NCBI GenBank assembly: GCA_015680905.1
Contig: CM027381.1
Coordinates: forward strand, 63,291,501 to 63,355,500
From: Coptis chinensis
Taxonomy: Eukaryota; Streptophyta; Magnoliopsida; Ranunculales; Ranunculaceae
DNA: 64,000 nt
Direction of reading: 5' to 3'
Shown here: positions 47,403-60,420 of the stretch, one piece after another
Numbering within the stretch: position 1 is the stretch's first letter
Layout of the letters: every line of letters begins with the position of its first letter
Notes under the pieces: model-generated
The model's database searches: none
The model's input: only the letters and a program-made list of their open reading frames with translations
Told to the model about the DNA's origin: nothing
Position numbers and translations under genes: made by a program

Positions 47403-48364
47403 GATAAGAGCCCAAAACTGTAGTTTTAACCCTGTAACAGTCATACTTTTAGACCAATTATGTGAGAAATAATTAAGAGTTAACACTGAGTACGTGTTTT
47501 TATGTATTCCAGGTTTCAAAGTCCATTATGTGCAGAAAGGTGCCACTTTAGCGAGATAAAGGAGTAAAGGTCGGTTACTAAGGAGTTCCGTGATTAAAGG
47601 CCAAGATTCAAGAAGACAAAGCCTTTCTAAAGCCCGGTCAAAAGCTGAAAAGTCGACGCGGGCAGAAACAGCACACAAGTTAGCAGAACTTTCGAAGGCC
47701 GTATCTTTGGACTCAGACCTCAGAATGGGGCCTACCTTATGTCAAAACGACCGGCTCGGAAAGAGCTTTCCAATGGTCTAAGCCTTGATCCAATCAAAGG
47801 AGCAAAAGTGGACGAAAAGTCTGTTGAAGCCAACTGCAGCTGAAGAGGCCTTTTTGGACTGAAAGAATTGGGTTTTGGGCCTGATTCTCTGGCCCAAAAC
47901 ATGGCTCCAAGCCCATGCACGATTTTTGGATCTGAAAGTATAAAAACCAAAGCTTCACTCTTTGTTAATGGTAGTTAATTAGATCTAAAACTATATAGAA
48001 TTCTAGATCTAGTTTTCAGTAGAGTAATTAAGTTTAAGTTCCATTTTCAATTCTTGTTTTAGATTAAGTCTTTGAATCATTGTTCTTGATTGATTAGATA
48101 AATAAAATAGTTATTTTTATCAATTTCGATTTTTGTCATTTCAATTTATAGATCTAATTCTAATTCTTGTTGATTATCATTTCGTAGTTGAAGTAGATTG
48201 AAACATTGTTAGTTAAATTAGTTAAGTTAGAATTTTAATATGATGTGTAGTTATAATTCATTGGGAAATGATGGGTTGATTACTCAAGGCTAAAACCTCC
48301 ATTAGAGGGGTTGATGAAGCCTTGATGAAAACTTAGTGGTATAGTGTAGAAGCATTGTAGAATC
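47403..48364 (+). repeat. Gypsy LTR-like fragment inside the CACTA, left part
   Basis: Starts TGATAAGAGCCCAAAACTG, like the LTR start at 45369. It includes AGAGCTTTCCAATGG, as seen in plant LTRs. It is interrupted at 48365 by the inner CACTA and appears to resume at 52207 (GAATC joined to TATTCC). No open frame. Confidence 0.55.
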
Positions 48365-48957
48365 CACTACTAAAAAAAAGACTTGTCATGATGGCTGTTT
48401 TTTTTTTCTATCTTGACGGTTTTGTTGAAAACAGTCACGATAAGTGTTCTGGTGATTTTTTTATGACAGTTGTTGCAGTGCTGTGTCATGTATGGAATAG
48501 GTGTCAAGAAAATATTGAGATTTTATGACGAGTTTTCTAAAACCGTCAGTTAGACCATTTTTATTATGACGGCTTTGCCTAATCTATGACGTTATTAAGA
48601 GAAGCGTCAAGAAAATTTATGACACATTTTATGTTAACCGTCATGGGCTTTCTGTTTTTCACGTTTTTTGCTTTCGGGAGTCAAGCCACTAAGCCACGAG
48701 AGTCAACAGACCACTCACGGTCTCACCAGAAAAGAAGAGATACATGAAAAAAGAATGGAAAAAAAGAAAAGAAAAGAATTAAGTTCCCACACAATATTGT
48801 GCCTCTCTTCTCGAAACCGATTTTTGTCCCTCCTCTACCATTCTCTCGAAACACTAGCTAATAAGCCTCCTTTTCTAGGGTTAGCTAAATAACTTGAAGA
48901 GTTCATTAAAACGAGACAGCCGCGAAGCTCGTCTATTCAGATCTAGTAATAAACTAA

Positions 48958-49390
48958 AGAGTGTGTTTGGCAACTGAGACTGGAAACTAATTAAGAATAG
49001 AATGGAGTAGGAAACCATTGGAATGGAATCTATTAGAATAGAATTTGATTCCAACTTACAAAATATGTATTTGGCAAGCGTTCAGAAATCATCGAATTCA
49101 ATTCCTACTTCAATTAATCGTTTGGTTGCCGTATAGAATCCTCCTAAGGACTCCAATTTTTAGTTTATTTCCCCATTTTTGAATTAGAAATAAAAACCGA
49201 TTCCCATAGTCTAGGATTCCTTTGGATTAACGAGTGGTCTGTCAAAGACTTAATAAAAAAGGAATTGAGTCCGTTTAGAATCCAATTCTATTGGATTCTA
49301 TGTCTCCAAATAGGCCAAAAGTGAGTGGTCCACCAAGAATTCCAGTTAATTCCACTCCTCAAGTCCGATTCCTGGTAAACAAACGCACCC
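48958..49390 (+). mobile_element. MITE inside the inner CACTA
   Basis: A 433-bp non-coding segment beginning AGAGTGTGTTTGGCAAC and ending GTAAACAAACGCACCC, with TAA on both sides (48955-48957 and 49391-49393). The inverted ends are imperfect. PIF/Harbinger-like by flank and end type. Confidence 0.6.
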
Positions 49391-52203
49391 TAATAGTAAC
49401 TTCTCCTTTCTTGCCGCCATGTCAAAGAATCCTCCTTTCTTTCTTGAACATTTCTCTCTTCGAATCGTTCGTAAATTTCTCTGAAATCTCGGAGCAAAGG
49501 AACCCTCTTTCTCCTAATACGAACAAAACAAGAAACAACTACTTGGGATCGAAAATCTAGCTTTGGATTCGAATGAGATTCACATTGAAGTATTGCCATG
49601 TCAAACATTCCATCTCCTTATCTTTCTTCTACTTCGATTTTTTTTTTTTTTTTTTGACTAAGTGGTTTTTCTTTGTAGGTCTTTTATTAGTGGTGAGAAA
49701 TTTTCATTATCAATGAGTGATTCGTAATTGTTCTCTTCATCAATTGTTACCTGTTGTTGCTGATTTATCCTTGTGATGATATAAAATTTAAGGTAATTCA
49801 ATTTCTTTTATCGATCTTTTATTTCTCAATGTTTCAGATCTATTTTTATATTAGAATTTGTGTTTTTTCTGTTTACGTTAGCATTATAACTATGAATCAA
49901 TCAAGTTTGTTGTAAGCGTGTTAGATATGCTTTACTTGAATTTGAATTGCTTCAAATCGGCATTGAGCTTCTCGTCCTGTGTGTCTTCTTGCTAAAATAT
50001 TTGTTGTCATCAATTGAATCTTTAATGTGGACACGTATGGAGTTGATACTTGATTATTGAAATTAAACTATCAGTTTTATATGATAGTTGATGTAAGATT
50101 AGCATTTCAACCATTGTCGTCGCGATGGCTTTCTTTACCCCAGTTGCATCATAGCTTTAGAAGGTACAATGTACTAAATGCTAATGTTTAACTGTTTGTT
50201 AGGATGCTTAGGAAAGCTTTCACTTGGTATTGGTTATGTGCATGCATGTTAGCTATTCAACTACCTATAAGAAAAACTATAGATTGTATGTATGTTGTTG
50301 ACATGTTAAGTGTTATAGACTTCGTTGGATTGCAATAGATTTTTTTGTAAGACTTGAATTGGGATGTTATGTTGTTGTAGTGAATTTAGAGAGTGAAGAA
50401 CACTGCTGCATATAGTAGACAACAAGGAAACAAAGCACTGGCTGACATAAGGAAGAAATACTTGCTCATTTGGTAAGAAGCTTATCAAATTTATTGTTTA
50501 GTGAATGGGTAATATATATGAAGGTAGCTTGGTGATGTTTCTGCATAATACCTATTCTTTTACTTTCCTTTTAGTAGTGTTTAGAAGCTTGCAATAAGTG
50601 AGAATTGCAATCTATAGTTATTTGATGTAGTTCTTATGAACATTTGAATTCAGTGGAATTAGAAACAAATACCAAGGAGTATGATATGGTACTGGAAGCA
50701 AGTTTTAGCTTGTATAATATAATGCTTGGGGTGCGGTTCTATATTGTTTAGGGATATATAATATATCACAGCAAGTGTTCGGGTGTTGTTCTATATTGTA
50801 CAGACCATGTAGAAACCATTAGACTTAGCTACCATCTGTAAATGTTTGGACTATTGTATGTGAGGGTTTTAAGTGATTGATTGATATGTAGGTACGACTA
50901 AATGATATAATTGTGGATGGTAGTTCTGATTTTAGTAGTTGGAAGTGGATAGAAGATGTTTAGTATTCCATATATGTCAGAGGAGTGAAGATGGCCTGGC
51001 AGAGGCTGGCAGTGGCCTGAGGGATGACCTTTAGCAGCATAGGATTTAGTTTATGCTAAATATAAGGGTAGAATGCTAATTAGAATAGTGGTAGCATTTA
51101 ATATTTCATTCTTATCGTTATACTCACTAGTATATTCCATATTTCTAAACGGTAAATAAATATCATTACAAGTGGATAATTCTTAAATTTTTAATAATGT
51201 ATACATGGTTTCTAGGAGCTAATGAGGGGGTATAGTTTGTTATTTGGATTGAGCGGCTATAAGGAAACGTGCGAAGGTAGGAACCTACATAACCAATATA
51301 TGGTCTGCTTATTTTCATGCATGTTTTGTTTGTTTAAATTAGTAAAAGATAGTTTGATTATTGAGCCATGTATGTATATGTGGTACTAGCTCATGTTTCG
51401 CATGAATATGCTTTTCTTTAGACTTGTATTGACACCACTAATTGCAAACTAGGTTGTCTTGGGAACTCTTAGAGGTTTGTTGAAGTTCACCTGGGGCATT
51501 GGAGTTCACTTGGATCCATGTACAAGGCCATTGCAAGTTGAATTGAAAGACTTACATAGTTACATATGATTCAGAAAATGGTTCATTCGATCGATGAAGG
51601 AAAGTGACAGGCCGAAGTCTAAGTTTTGGACGGCAATTTAATTTTTTTTTTAGGATATGTGTTCAAATGTAGGAAAATAAAATGTATTTTAGATCATTGA
51701 ATGCTATGATCTTGTTATTGACAATATTTACAAAATGATTGAGAATTGAAGTTTATTCTACACTGTTATGGTATGGTTTTAGTTTATGGTAATGAGCATA
51801 ACAACTGTAAAGGTTTACAATATGGGAATTGCATTTTTGTTTTTATTTTTAATTTTAATTTTTTAATTTTTTTTTGAAAAATCATAAACTTGTTATGACG
51901 TTTGTAGTATAAATGTCATTAAGCGAATTATATCTTGACGCCTTTTGCCATTAAATCATGACAGGTTTATGAAAAAAAATGTCATAAACAATGTCTCTTT
52001 ATGACGTTTTTGAACTAATTTCACACATTAAAAAGGGATTTTTCTTGACATTTCAACTGAAACTGTCATGAACTTTATGATGGTTTTGGTAGACTTTTTA
52101 TGACACCCCCAATAATGATGGCTATTTTTTCAATTAGAAAGTGTCATTATATGTATTTCATGACATTTTTTAGCTGTCATTAAATGTCTCTTTTTTAGTA
52201 GTG
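49391..52203. other. Interior of the inner CACTA, no coding seen
   Basis: AT-rich sequence without a transposase-like frame. The last 350 bases are the subterminal repeats (TGACGTTTTT, TCATGACAG) of the right end. Confidence 0.6.
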
Positions 52204-52206
52204 ATC

Positions 52207-52640
52207 TATTCCACTCTAGAAGGTCGTGATTCGCCATGAGAATGTGTGGACGACCTCACATGCTAGTTAGTATTCGGTAGAAATGCCATGAACACTAGGG
52301 ATTAGAACTCGAATTTCTTGCCGTAAGAACGTAAGAATCGAGATACAAGAATCTATGCTAGGTTATTAAGTTGGATTCGAGGTGGATTCAATTCCCCTCT
52401 AATCCTTTATCTAGATTAAAAACCAATCATATTTCCATAGCATTCGTAGTTAAATTGAACATAATCAATTTCATATTGTATCGTAGTATAACACCCTTCG
52501 TAAAGCTCTCATTAGACTTAAACCCGATTAATTAGATTAGAAAACATTCCATGCTAGAGAACTAGGAGTGGAACGAATTTGTTACTCCACTCTATTTCGA
52601 TAGAATTGAGAGTAGAAACTTTGATAAATATAGACACGTA
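52207..52640 (+). repeat. Gypsy LTR-like fragment, right part
   Basis: Continues the sequence cut at 48364. It has the style of a plant LTR leader (GGTCGTGATTCGCCATGAG, then AATTGAACATAATC). The end is not defined; a long T run at 52681-52699 follows. Confidence 0.4.
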
Positions 52641-53865
52641 ACAAATAAGTTTTTAGTTTACTTACGTTTTCCGTCATCTTTTTTTTTTTTTTTTTTTTTA
52701 AAAAAAATATATTATTATTATATTTTTCCTGCCAAAAATACTGTATAATAACAACACCCCTGTAGAACTTGCCAAAACAACACATTTAAAAAAACAAATT
52801 GCTCCATAAAATGCACACGTACACCATCACTCCTATTCAAGAATATAGTATTCATTCTATCATTGTCCTTACATTTTCCTCCAAAAGAAAAATACAATAC
52901 GAAAAATATACATTACATTGAACTTACAACTAGCTAGAAAGAAAATCTTGTTAGAAAATTCCCAAGTTGATGCAGTATAGACCACCTCCATTCTTCAAGG
53001 CAACAAACAAATGCCACATACGTTGCCTGTTTCATTTAACAACAGAGTTTAGATAGACTTCAATCTTAAATTGAAACTTGATATTCAGAACTTAGATGAA
53101 AGTTGGTAGGCACTAGGCATGCATTCTACTAATAAAGACTACTCATCTCAACAAAATGAAAAATGAAATAACAATTAGGAAATCCTTAGGTCATGCATCC
53201 ATATGTGTAGCGCCCCGATTTTTCGGACAATTGAATATTCAGATAAAAGAGCTCGATCCAAATATTCAACCATCTAATAAACCAAGACTTGAGCGGTTTT
53301 GACTCACATGAGTCCAACTACAACTAAAATATAAAACACCCCTTTGAACATCGCGTTCAAAGAAATTTCTACAGAATTTCCTCTATATTTCCAAAATTTC
53401 ATAAATTTACAACCTGTCATAACCTGAAAATCAAATAATATACTTCCATTTAATATATTAAAACCTCAGCCGTAAACCCAACTACTAAAATATATTGATT
53501 CGTGGCACCGACTACTTAACCATCTCGACAAATGCTAATTAAATCAAGTAGTTGCAGCGCCCCAAAACCAATCTCTTACTCTAAATCGGTCTTTCACACT
53601 TGGAACGCTCATCAACGTCATAATTCCTACCTAATGGATGCATTCTAACATTGATTCATTCTTAAAGACAATACATAAATTATAAATTATTACAACATGC
53701 TCTTAGAAGGAATAAAGTTGAAATTAAAAGAAATAGGTAAATGAACCATTGTATCACTCAGAGTGCGCTTCATTCACGTTAAATTGTTCTTAACTTAGAT
53801 ACTCCAACGCTTAACGTTAGATACGTAGTCAATATATAATAATCAACTTGAAATGAAATTGAAAA
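52641..53865. other. Non-coding CACTA interior or LTR debris
   Basis: Contains TGTAGCGCCCCGATTTTTC at about 53205 and GCAGCGCCCC at about 53553. No coding seen. Confidence 0.35.
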
Positions 53866-54171
53866 CAAAAGACGAGGTTAACACATACTTTTAGCCGCTT
53901 AATACCACTTACCGTTTTCTTATTAAATCCTCGTAAGTGCATCGATTAACATAATCTCAAGAAAAATGTTAGCATTCAATATAATTCAATATATCCATGC
54001 ATAACACGTACAATTAAACAAAAGACGAGATTAACACATACCTTTAGCTGCTTAATACCACTTACCGTTTCCTTATTAAATCCTCGTAAGTGCATCGATT
54101 AACATAATCTCAAGAAAAACGTTAGCATTAAATATAATTCAATATATCCATGCATAACACGTACAATTATA
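53866..54171 (+). repeat. 153-bp direct tandem duplication
   Basis: Two copies starting at about 53866 and 54019 (CAAAAGACGAG...ATAACACGTACAATT). They differ at only a few positions. Neither codes. Confidence 0.9.
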
Positions 54172-56099
54172 TATTTCTCATGCCCAACTTCAACAGCGAT
54201 AAAGGAATATTAAACATTTGGTTTCCTTTCGCAAAGGGGTAGGGGTTTTCCTATGGAAGTGGCTAAGCTGGGTGGCTGCCTACGTACCCATTTAGGGATC
54301 AAGCCAATCGTAGTTCTCCTATTGCGGTGTAAGGTACTATGGGAAGGAATTAAAGCCATTTCTGATGAGAAAGGTGGTATGGGTTCCTCACTTATGTTCT
54401 AATTATGTAACGTCCCCTAATTAACCAATTCCCAACCTTGAATCAGTATTCATGCTATCACATCATACCGCGTTATGCACTTTGTATCCCCGAAGATCTA
54501 CCAGGCAAGTCCTTAAGCTTCCAAGGTTTCACCTTCATTATCTAGAGTGAATTAACCTTTGCTAATCGATCTCTATCGGGAGGGACCTATTTGTCCCTCC
54601 TCCTTTGATTAAACCTTTTCATACTGTACCCGGCAAAATTCTTGAAAATGTATTGGTCAGAAATATAGAAAGTAAATCTCATTCAATTTGATATATGTGT
54701 TAATAATAATAATACCAATATTCTCAATGTTAATAAAAATAAAACTAGATCACCACCAATTAATTACCACTTGTATTATTTCAATAGAGCTATAACAGTT
54801 GATCATCCATAAATAAAAAGAATACCATTTAAGCAATTTAACGTACTAAGAATAATATGCCGCAACAATAAAATTTATATCTAGTGGACATAGCTAATAA
54901 TACCATTCACAAGGCAGAACTAGTTAAATGGAAACACAAAACACTTACCTGGTGTTGAGGAATGCTTGCTAATATCCTTAATTAGCTTTCTTCCAAAATT
55001 GCAGCTGAATCGCATAGAGTTTTGGGTTGCCAAGTTTAATTTAGAAATGTTACATAGAGATAGAGACTCTCCACTTGTAAGCTCTTAAATATATACTCTT
55101 TGCCGCCACCAAGTTAAAGGCCAAATATAAGGTCTTCGCTTCTTGGCAGTGATTGTACAGCACAGAGACAAAAATAAACAACCACGCCCCGAATCATCAT
55201 AGCCACACCGTGAGACATACACCACTAGACACTAGCGATTATCGACTTCAAGAACAAGGACAGTGCCAACACACTCGTCACCCAAATCAGTCTACAACAT
55301 ATTCTATAGTAACCCCGAACTAACATATAAAATGACCGGATTACCCTTAGATAAAATACTGAGTCATTACAATATGCAAGTAAACAACTCAAAATATATA
55401 AGTTTAAGGTAATAATAATATAAATAAATAAAAAAGAAAGAAAGAAAGAAAGATGATTTCACTACTTTATTGTATTAAGTATATACCAATTAAGAATTCA
55501 GTAAGTAATACCTACAAGACAGAGTTAAGGATAAAGTATTAAAGGAAGCTCATATCTCACCACTTTACATATGGGAGGTTGCTTCTTTCCTTTCAACATT
55601 CTTCCTGTTCGAATGGACCCAACCTAACAATAAGAAAGGGGTAGCCGAGGGTATAAGATGCTAGCTCAGAATGATTTAAAATAATAGAAGTATTTGGAGG
55701 AATAATGCATACTGTTGGTGATGAGACTAGAACATATCCATTTGATCCATGAGACTAGAACATATCCTTTTCAGGCATGGCTTGCACATGTGTGAATGTA
55801 CCTAGAGAAACTGGCATCATAAAGTAACATATAAGAATTTAAACTGCACCTCGTTGACTAGCTCTGTATTAATATCTCAAGTAAACAGAATGTTGTGCTT
55901 GCATTGCCTTTCATTCCTAGACACTATGAGATCTTTCCTGTCACAAGATTTACCATGTAAACTTACTTTCTTTTTGTTGTGATACATAACGGGAAAAAAA
56001 TATCAACATTGATAGGTTGAAAATAAGATGTGCCATGGAAAAAATAAGATCTTTCCATAACCATGACTCCCATCTTCAATTCGATGCACCTCCCACCTC
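54172..56099. other. LTR-like and low-complexity debris
   Basis: Includes GGTGGCTGCCTACGTACCC at about 54270, a motif seen in plant LTR retroelements, an (AAAG)n run at about 55434-55453, and AT-rich text. No gene. Confidence 0.4.
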
Positions 56100-57350
56100 A
56101 ACTTCAGGATCAGGAAAACTTTCACTATTTGTATAATATACAATTTCGTTCTTGCCCTTTTTAATTCCAAATAGACCATCCATGTAAGCCTTTACTAAAG
56201 GCGTTCTGCACATTAGTTACATAGGTTTTACAACATGCCCAATATTTAATAACAAGTCTAGGGGCCATATCTAAATCATTTCGAAAACGCCGGTAATAAC
56301 GTGTCCCAGGAAGGACCTGACTCTTTTTACATTCACAGGCGTTGTCATTTCCAAGATCACCTTCACGGGTCTGCTCGTAATCCTTAACGACTTTGTGTCC
56401 TCGTCCCTGGTTCATTAAGAACTTACACTTCTGTGGATTCAAGGACAAACCGCATGACAGACGCCTAAGCACTCCTTTGTTGAGCTGTTCCAAGTGCTCT
56501 GCCCCTTTTCCGAAGACACATTAATCATCCAAGTCAATCCTTACAGGCCATAGGCTTTAGAGTAAGTGTAAGTAATCTTCTCAAAGAGAATGATGACTCC
56601 ATTACACAATAAAAACAGCATCCGGTTGTAGGCATAAATCCAAGACGATGTGACAAAGGTGGTAACTTATCCTATTCAGCGATATGAATGTCGATTCTAG
56701 AATAACCTTTCATATGTGTTGTTCATGTCATTCCCTCTTCTAAGATCACATCTTGGAACGACAACGGGAAGGGATGGGATCCTTCTTTGTCACCTTGTGA
56801 AGTTCTCTAAAGTCTACCTTGATTCATAGATAGCAAACTTTTCTCAATTTTTTTTTATTAAGAACTATTGGGCCAATAGCTCGTGCTAACTCTGAATATG
56901 ATACTGGCGTCAAGCATTCGTTTAATCTCCTTTTCCACCATCTCAGCATAATTGGGTTCATTCGTCTAGGCCTTTGTTTCACATGCTTGGTGCCTTACCT
57001 CCCGCATCTGATTTGTGCTTGCAAATATAAAAAAGGGATGCCTTTAAGATCGTGGTATGTCCATGCGAGCACATCTTAGTACTCCTATCTTGGCTTGTTC
57101 AAGAAGTTTTCCCGGCGGGCGTTCTTCACCGAGGTGCTAAAATTATCCGTGGCATGGTATAATAGTATCCTCCACCTAAGTGGATCAACACCGGCTTGGC
57201 ATTTCAAAGCCGCGGTGACGGTCCCTTCAACCTAATTATGAATCACCTACCTTGGCCTGTTGCAGCCAAGGCTTGCCTAATAAAATCATATGATCCTGCT
57301 CAGCAGTAGTAAGCGATATAACAAAATAGTCTACATAGGAGCATCCTTGG
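56100..57350 (-). pseudogene. Ty3/gypsy pol remnant, strongly decayed
   Basis: Minus-strand fragments: an RT start-like NEPNYAEMVEKEIKRMLDA near 56950, the core LSLNPQKCKFLM near 56430, and YYRRFRNDLDMAPRL near 56280. These match the order of gypsy RT, from the N-terminal part to the RNase H linker. Many stops and frame changes are present. It lies inside the large CACTA element, probably inserted later. Confidence 0.65.
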
Positions 57351-58591
57351 ATTCAAATTCTTATGTATTTATGAATCCCCTAAGAGGCGATGAATAGTTA
57401 ACCTTAATATAAAAGACCGGGTTGTAAATCAACGGTAGCTGTACAACAGACTCAAAATACCTGGTAAGCTCTGTATAACCATATTGCACACTAAAAACCC
57501 CATCTGAGCATTTTATCAAACATCTACCACCCAAAAAAAAAAGAAACCCCAAGTGTTGAAAAACTTTTAGACTAGTATATATAGAATACTAGAATCAACA
57601 ATTTAACAGCGATATAAGCATTTTAATTAATGCAACAACTCCCTGTTTTGAAAGTTTTGATAAAAAATACCAACTTTTAGATCAATACATTCAAGTTAGT
57701 GATAACAAGATGCAGAATACTAACTTTCTTTTTATATAAAAACATTAATAAAAAGGCTGGAAAAAAAAATGGAAAAGAAAACTCACTACTTTGCAATAAG
57801 TTGGGCAAAAATAGAGCCCTCGCTTCTTCTTAAGACATGCAGCGATAATCTTCGAAAGTTGTTGGATTCGGTACCTGTACTGGAGAATCGAATATAATTT
57901 TTCACCAAACAAAAGATCATAGAGGAAAAGAGTCTAAAGGTAGCTCTTTGTGAACATCTCTTTCGTTCAAGTTCCATGTCAAGTTCGTACGAAAATCTTC
58001 ATTTTTCTCAATTTATTCAATTTGTTTCAAAATTGTTTTGATGTGGGAACTTCAGTTTTTTCTTTAACTTTCTTTTTTGGTGAGACCTTCTCTTGACTCT
58101 AGACACTTAACTCGAGAGGTCCAAAACAATGAAACGAACACACACAAATGACCAACTTAGAAGTATATTATAAGCACGTCATAAAAATTTATGACATCTG
58201 TCTTAATTTTGTTAAAAATTGGACAAAACCGTCAACAAATTTTTAAGTACAATGGTTTATTATATTGCTAATTTGACTGTTTTAGAATACCCGTCATAAA
58301 ATCATCATATTTTCTCGACGTCTTTGTCATACACGTCACAATATTGCAATAACCATCAAAAAAATATCACTGGGACATGTATCATGATGGTTTTCAACAA
58401 AGCCGTCAAGATAGAAAAAAAACAACCGTCATAAAAAACCCTTTTTTTAGTAGTGAAACACACGAATATCGTGAGGAAGGAAAAAATCTTTGTATTCACA
58501 CTTTGTTGAATCAAAGAATCAAATCTCTAACACTTTCAAAAGGTGAACATCAGTAAAGTCAAAGAGAACTACCAAGAAACCCTCTCCTTGT

Positions 58592-58840
58592 GTGGTCAGG
58601 GGGCGCTTAGCTGGTGAAATTAGTCCTACCTTAGCTATGATTAAGCAAGCTTCCAAGGTAAGATATAAAGGTAAAAATCTTGATGGATATATCAAGGAAA
58701 TTTCGGATAATACTCTTGGTCTAACATACGCTTGTGGTGAATGTGGGACCTTTTTCTATGACTTCGAGCACACACAGAAACACCTAAGGAATAATCACCC
58801 GGTCTTAAGGGATAAACTTTTGTTTGGTGGCAGACATTAG
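58592..58840 (+). CDS. Small C2H2-finger ORF
   Basis: An open frame of 83 codons including the stop; its first codon is GTG, and the first ATG is MIKQASKVRYKGKNL at about 58637. It has one C2H2 finger, CGECGTFF...HTQKHLRNNH (C-X2-C-X12-H-X4-H). It ends GGRH. The flanks are repeat DNA, so it may be an exon, a fragment, or chance. Confidence 0.4.
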   Translation: MVRGRLAGEISPTLAMIKQASKVRYKGKNLDGYIKEISDNTLGLTYACGECGTFFYDFEHTQKHLRNNHPVLRDKLLFGGRH

Positions 58841-59180
58841 ATGTTTTTTTTATGTTGTTAAGTCTTTGTGTATGTACCCGAGTGGGTTATGTTCATGAGT
58901 TTCTCATGATTGTAAGGCCTCGAGCTAGCCTATTATTATTGTAGTAAGGATTCTCCCTCCAATGATCATACTCTTGGGGAGGTATATGTAACTCTTTGAA
59001 TTTTAATCAACAGGTAGGGGTCTGCCTCAACCCTGTAACCAATTCATCCATTTATTTGTAAATATTTCACCCATTAAATTCCTCTTAAATGAAAAAAGAA
59101 AAGAAAAAACAACTCAATGCACACATAGTTGCACAAGTATCACAACTAGTGAAGCAACTTCATCTAAAATAATTGGTTGA

Positions 59181-60050
59181 TCACCCTTCCACTGTTGTTA
59201 TTAAGCTTCCCACTACTTCTTTAAATCCAGAATTGCGATTCGCCAATTTCTTAATCCATCCATCAGCTGCAGGGTGGTGATATTTCTTCCAAAATAGAAC
59301 TAGTTCAAGAATTGAGCATCCGACTTGCAGTTTCACAAACACAAAATGATTTCCATTTACATGTCCAATAGCAATCACCTTCGGTTTGCATGGAGGTGGT
59401 GTTCTCAGTGGTACAAAAGTGTGGCAAAATGCCGAAGAAATTAACACAAGCACAACCTGATATCTTGACGCGACGAGAAAACCCATATAGGGTAATAAAA
59501 CCACTTCTCTCGTGAGCATGGGCAATCAAATGTGTCCAGTATATCCATAAGTGTATTAAAAATTTCCTCACTGCCCCAAATAGCTTTGTATGTTGTTCTT
59601 TGTAAAAAGCAAGTTCTACTCTCAAGTCTTGACGAGCTGCCATCCACCCTGTTTCAATGTTCATCCCCATGCTAAGTGCTATAGCTCGAAAACCACAATT
59701 TCCTTTGCTATCAGCATTATACTCACTCAATATCAATGGTCGAAGAACTTCCAGAAATTCACTTACATTAATTCTCCGCAGGCTAGTCTGTATAACGCTT
59801 TATTTAGTAGTGAGTGGTTGTGTTGGCCTTCAGTTTCTTTAAAGGTGGTGGGGGTGGACCAGAAAGTGGCACAGATGGAGACTGAGATGAAGCTTTGTTA
59901 GATGTGTCCACCGGTAGCTCAAACGTAGATGGATCTCGTTTTGTTGAATGGTCATGTCCTGACAATTTCTTCCTCCATCCAATTGGTCGACCTTTAGTTT
60001 GAACTTTTTCCCTGGATTATTTGAATTAACCAAGTTGTTTGCAGACATCC
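59181..60050 (-). pseudogene. OTU-domain relic of Mutator-like type
   Basis: From 60050 leftward: a basic GRPIGWRKKLSG and STKRDPSTFE linker, then at 59736 the OTU core ADSKGNCGFRAIALSMGM with Asp and Cys, then GNHFVFVKL with the His, and FWKKYHHPAADGW. Such OTU domains occur in plant Mutator-like and FAR1-derived proteins. At least two frame changes and stops separate the parts, so no protease is made. Confidence 0.75.
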
Positions 60051-60420
60051 AATTTCTAATAGTTTCTTTAATATAACTCTCCTTTGGTCATCCGTTGAGT
60101 TCTTGTATCACTTGGCAAACGCAAGAAATTCAGGTCGCACCTCGAGTTCTGACAAGTCAACATCTATAATGTTGACACTTAACTTGCACCAAAAGTGGTG
60201 GATTGCATCTAATGGGATTTTTTCTGAAGTGACCTAACAGCCCCCGACACATAAAGTTCTACCAAAAGTGATACAAAAGCCTTACTAATTAAATATATCA
60301 CTTTTTGTTAATAAAATGACACTTAAGAATAGCCTCTTGTGTCACTTTTAAGAAAGAGCGTCACAGTGCTTGTCAAGTTGTATCCCTTTTGGACCAGAAT
60401 GGGACATAATTTCGTGAAAA

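Larger units (their letters stand above)
48365..52203. mobile_element. Inner CACTA-type element, inverted relative to outer
   Basis: A 3839-bp element from CACTACTAAAAAAAAGACTT to CTCTTTTTTAGTAGTG, with ATC duplicated on both sides (48362-48364 and 52204-52206). Its left end matches the complement of the outer element's right end, and its right end matches the outer element's left end, so the family is the same in opposite orientation. No long open frame, so it is non-autonomous. Confidence 0.9.
47043..58455. mobile_element. Large CACTA-type element with nested insertions
   Basis: The ends are CACTACTAAAAAAAGGGCTT at 47043 and its complement CCCTTTTTTTAGTAGTG ending at 58455. The 3-bp flank is AAA on both sides (47040-47042 and 58456-58458). 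Both ends carry many short subterminal repeats (TGTCATGA, ACCGTCAT, GTCATAA). The ends match those of the nested element at 48365-52203. I see no intact transposase frame. The span of 11.4 kb includes later insertions. The A-rich flank gives weak support alone; the end homology gives stronger support. Confidence 0.75.
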
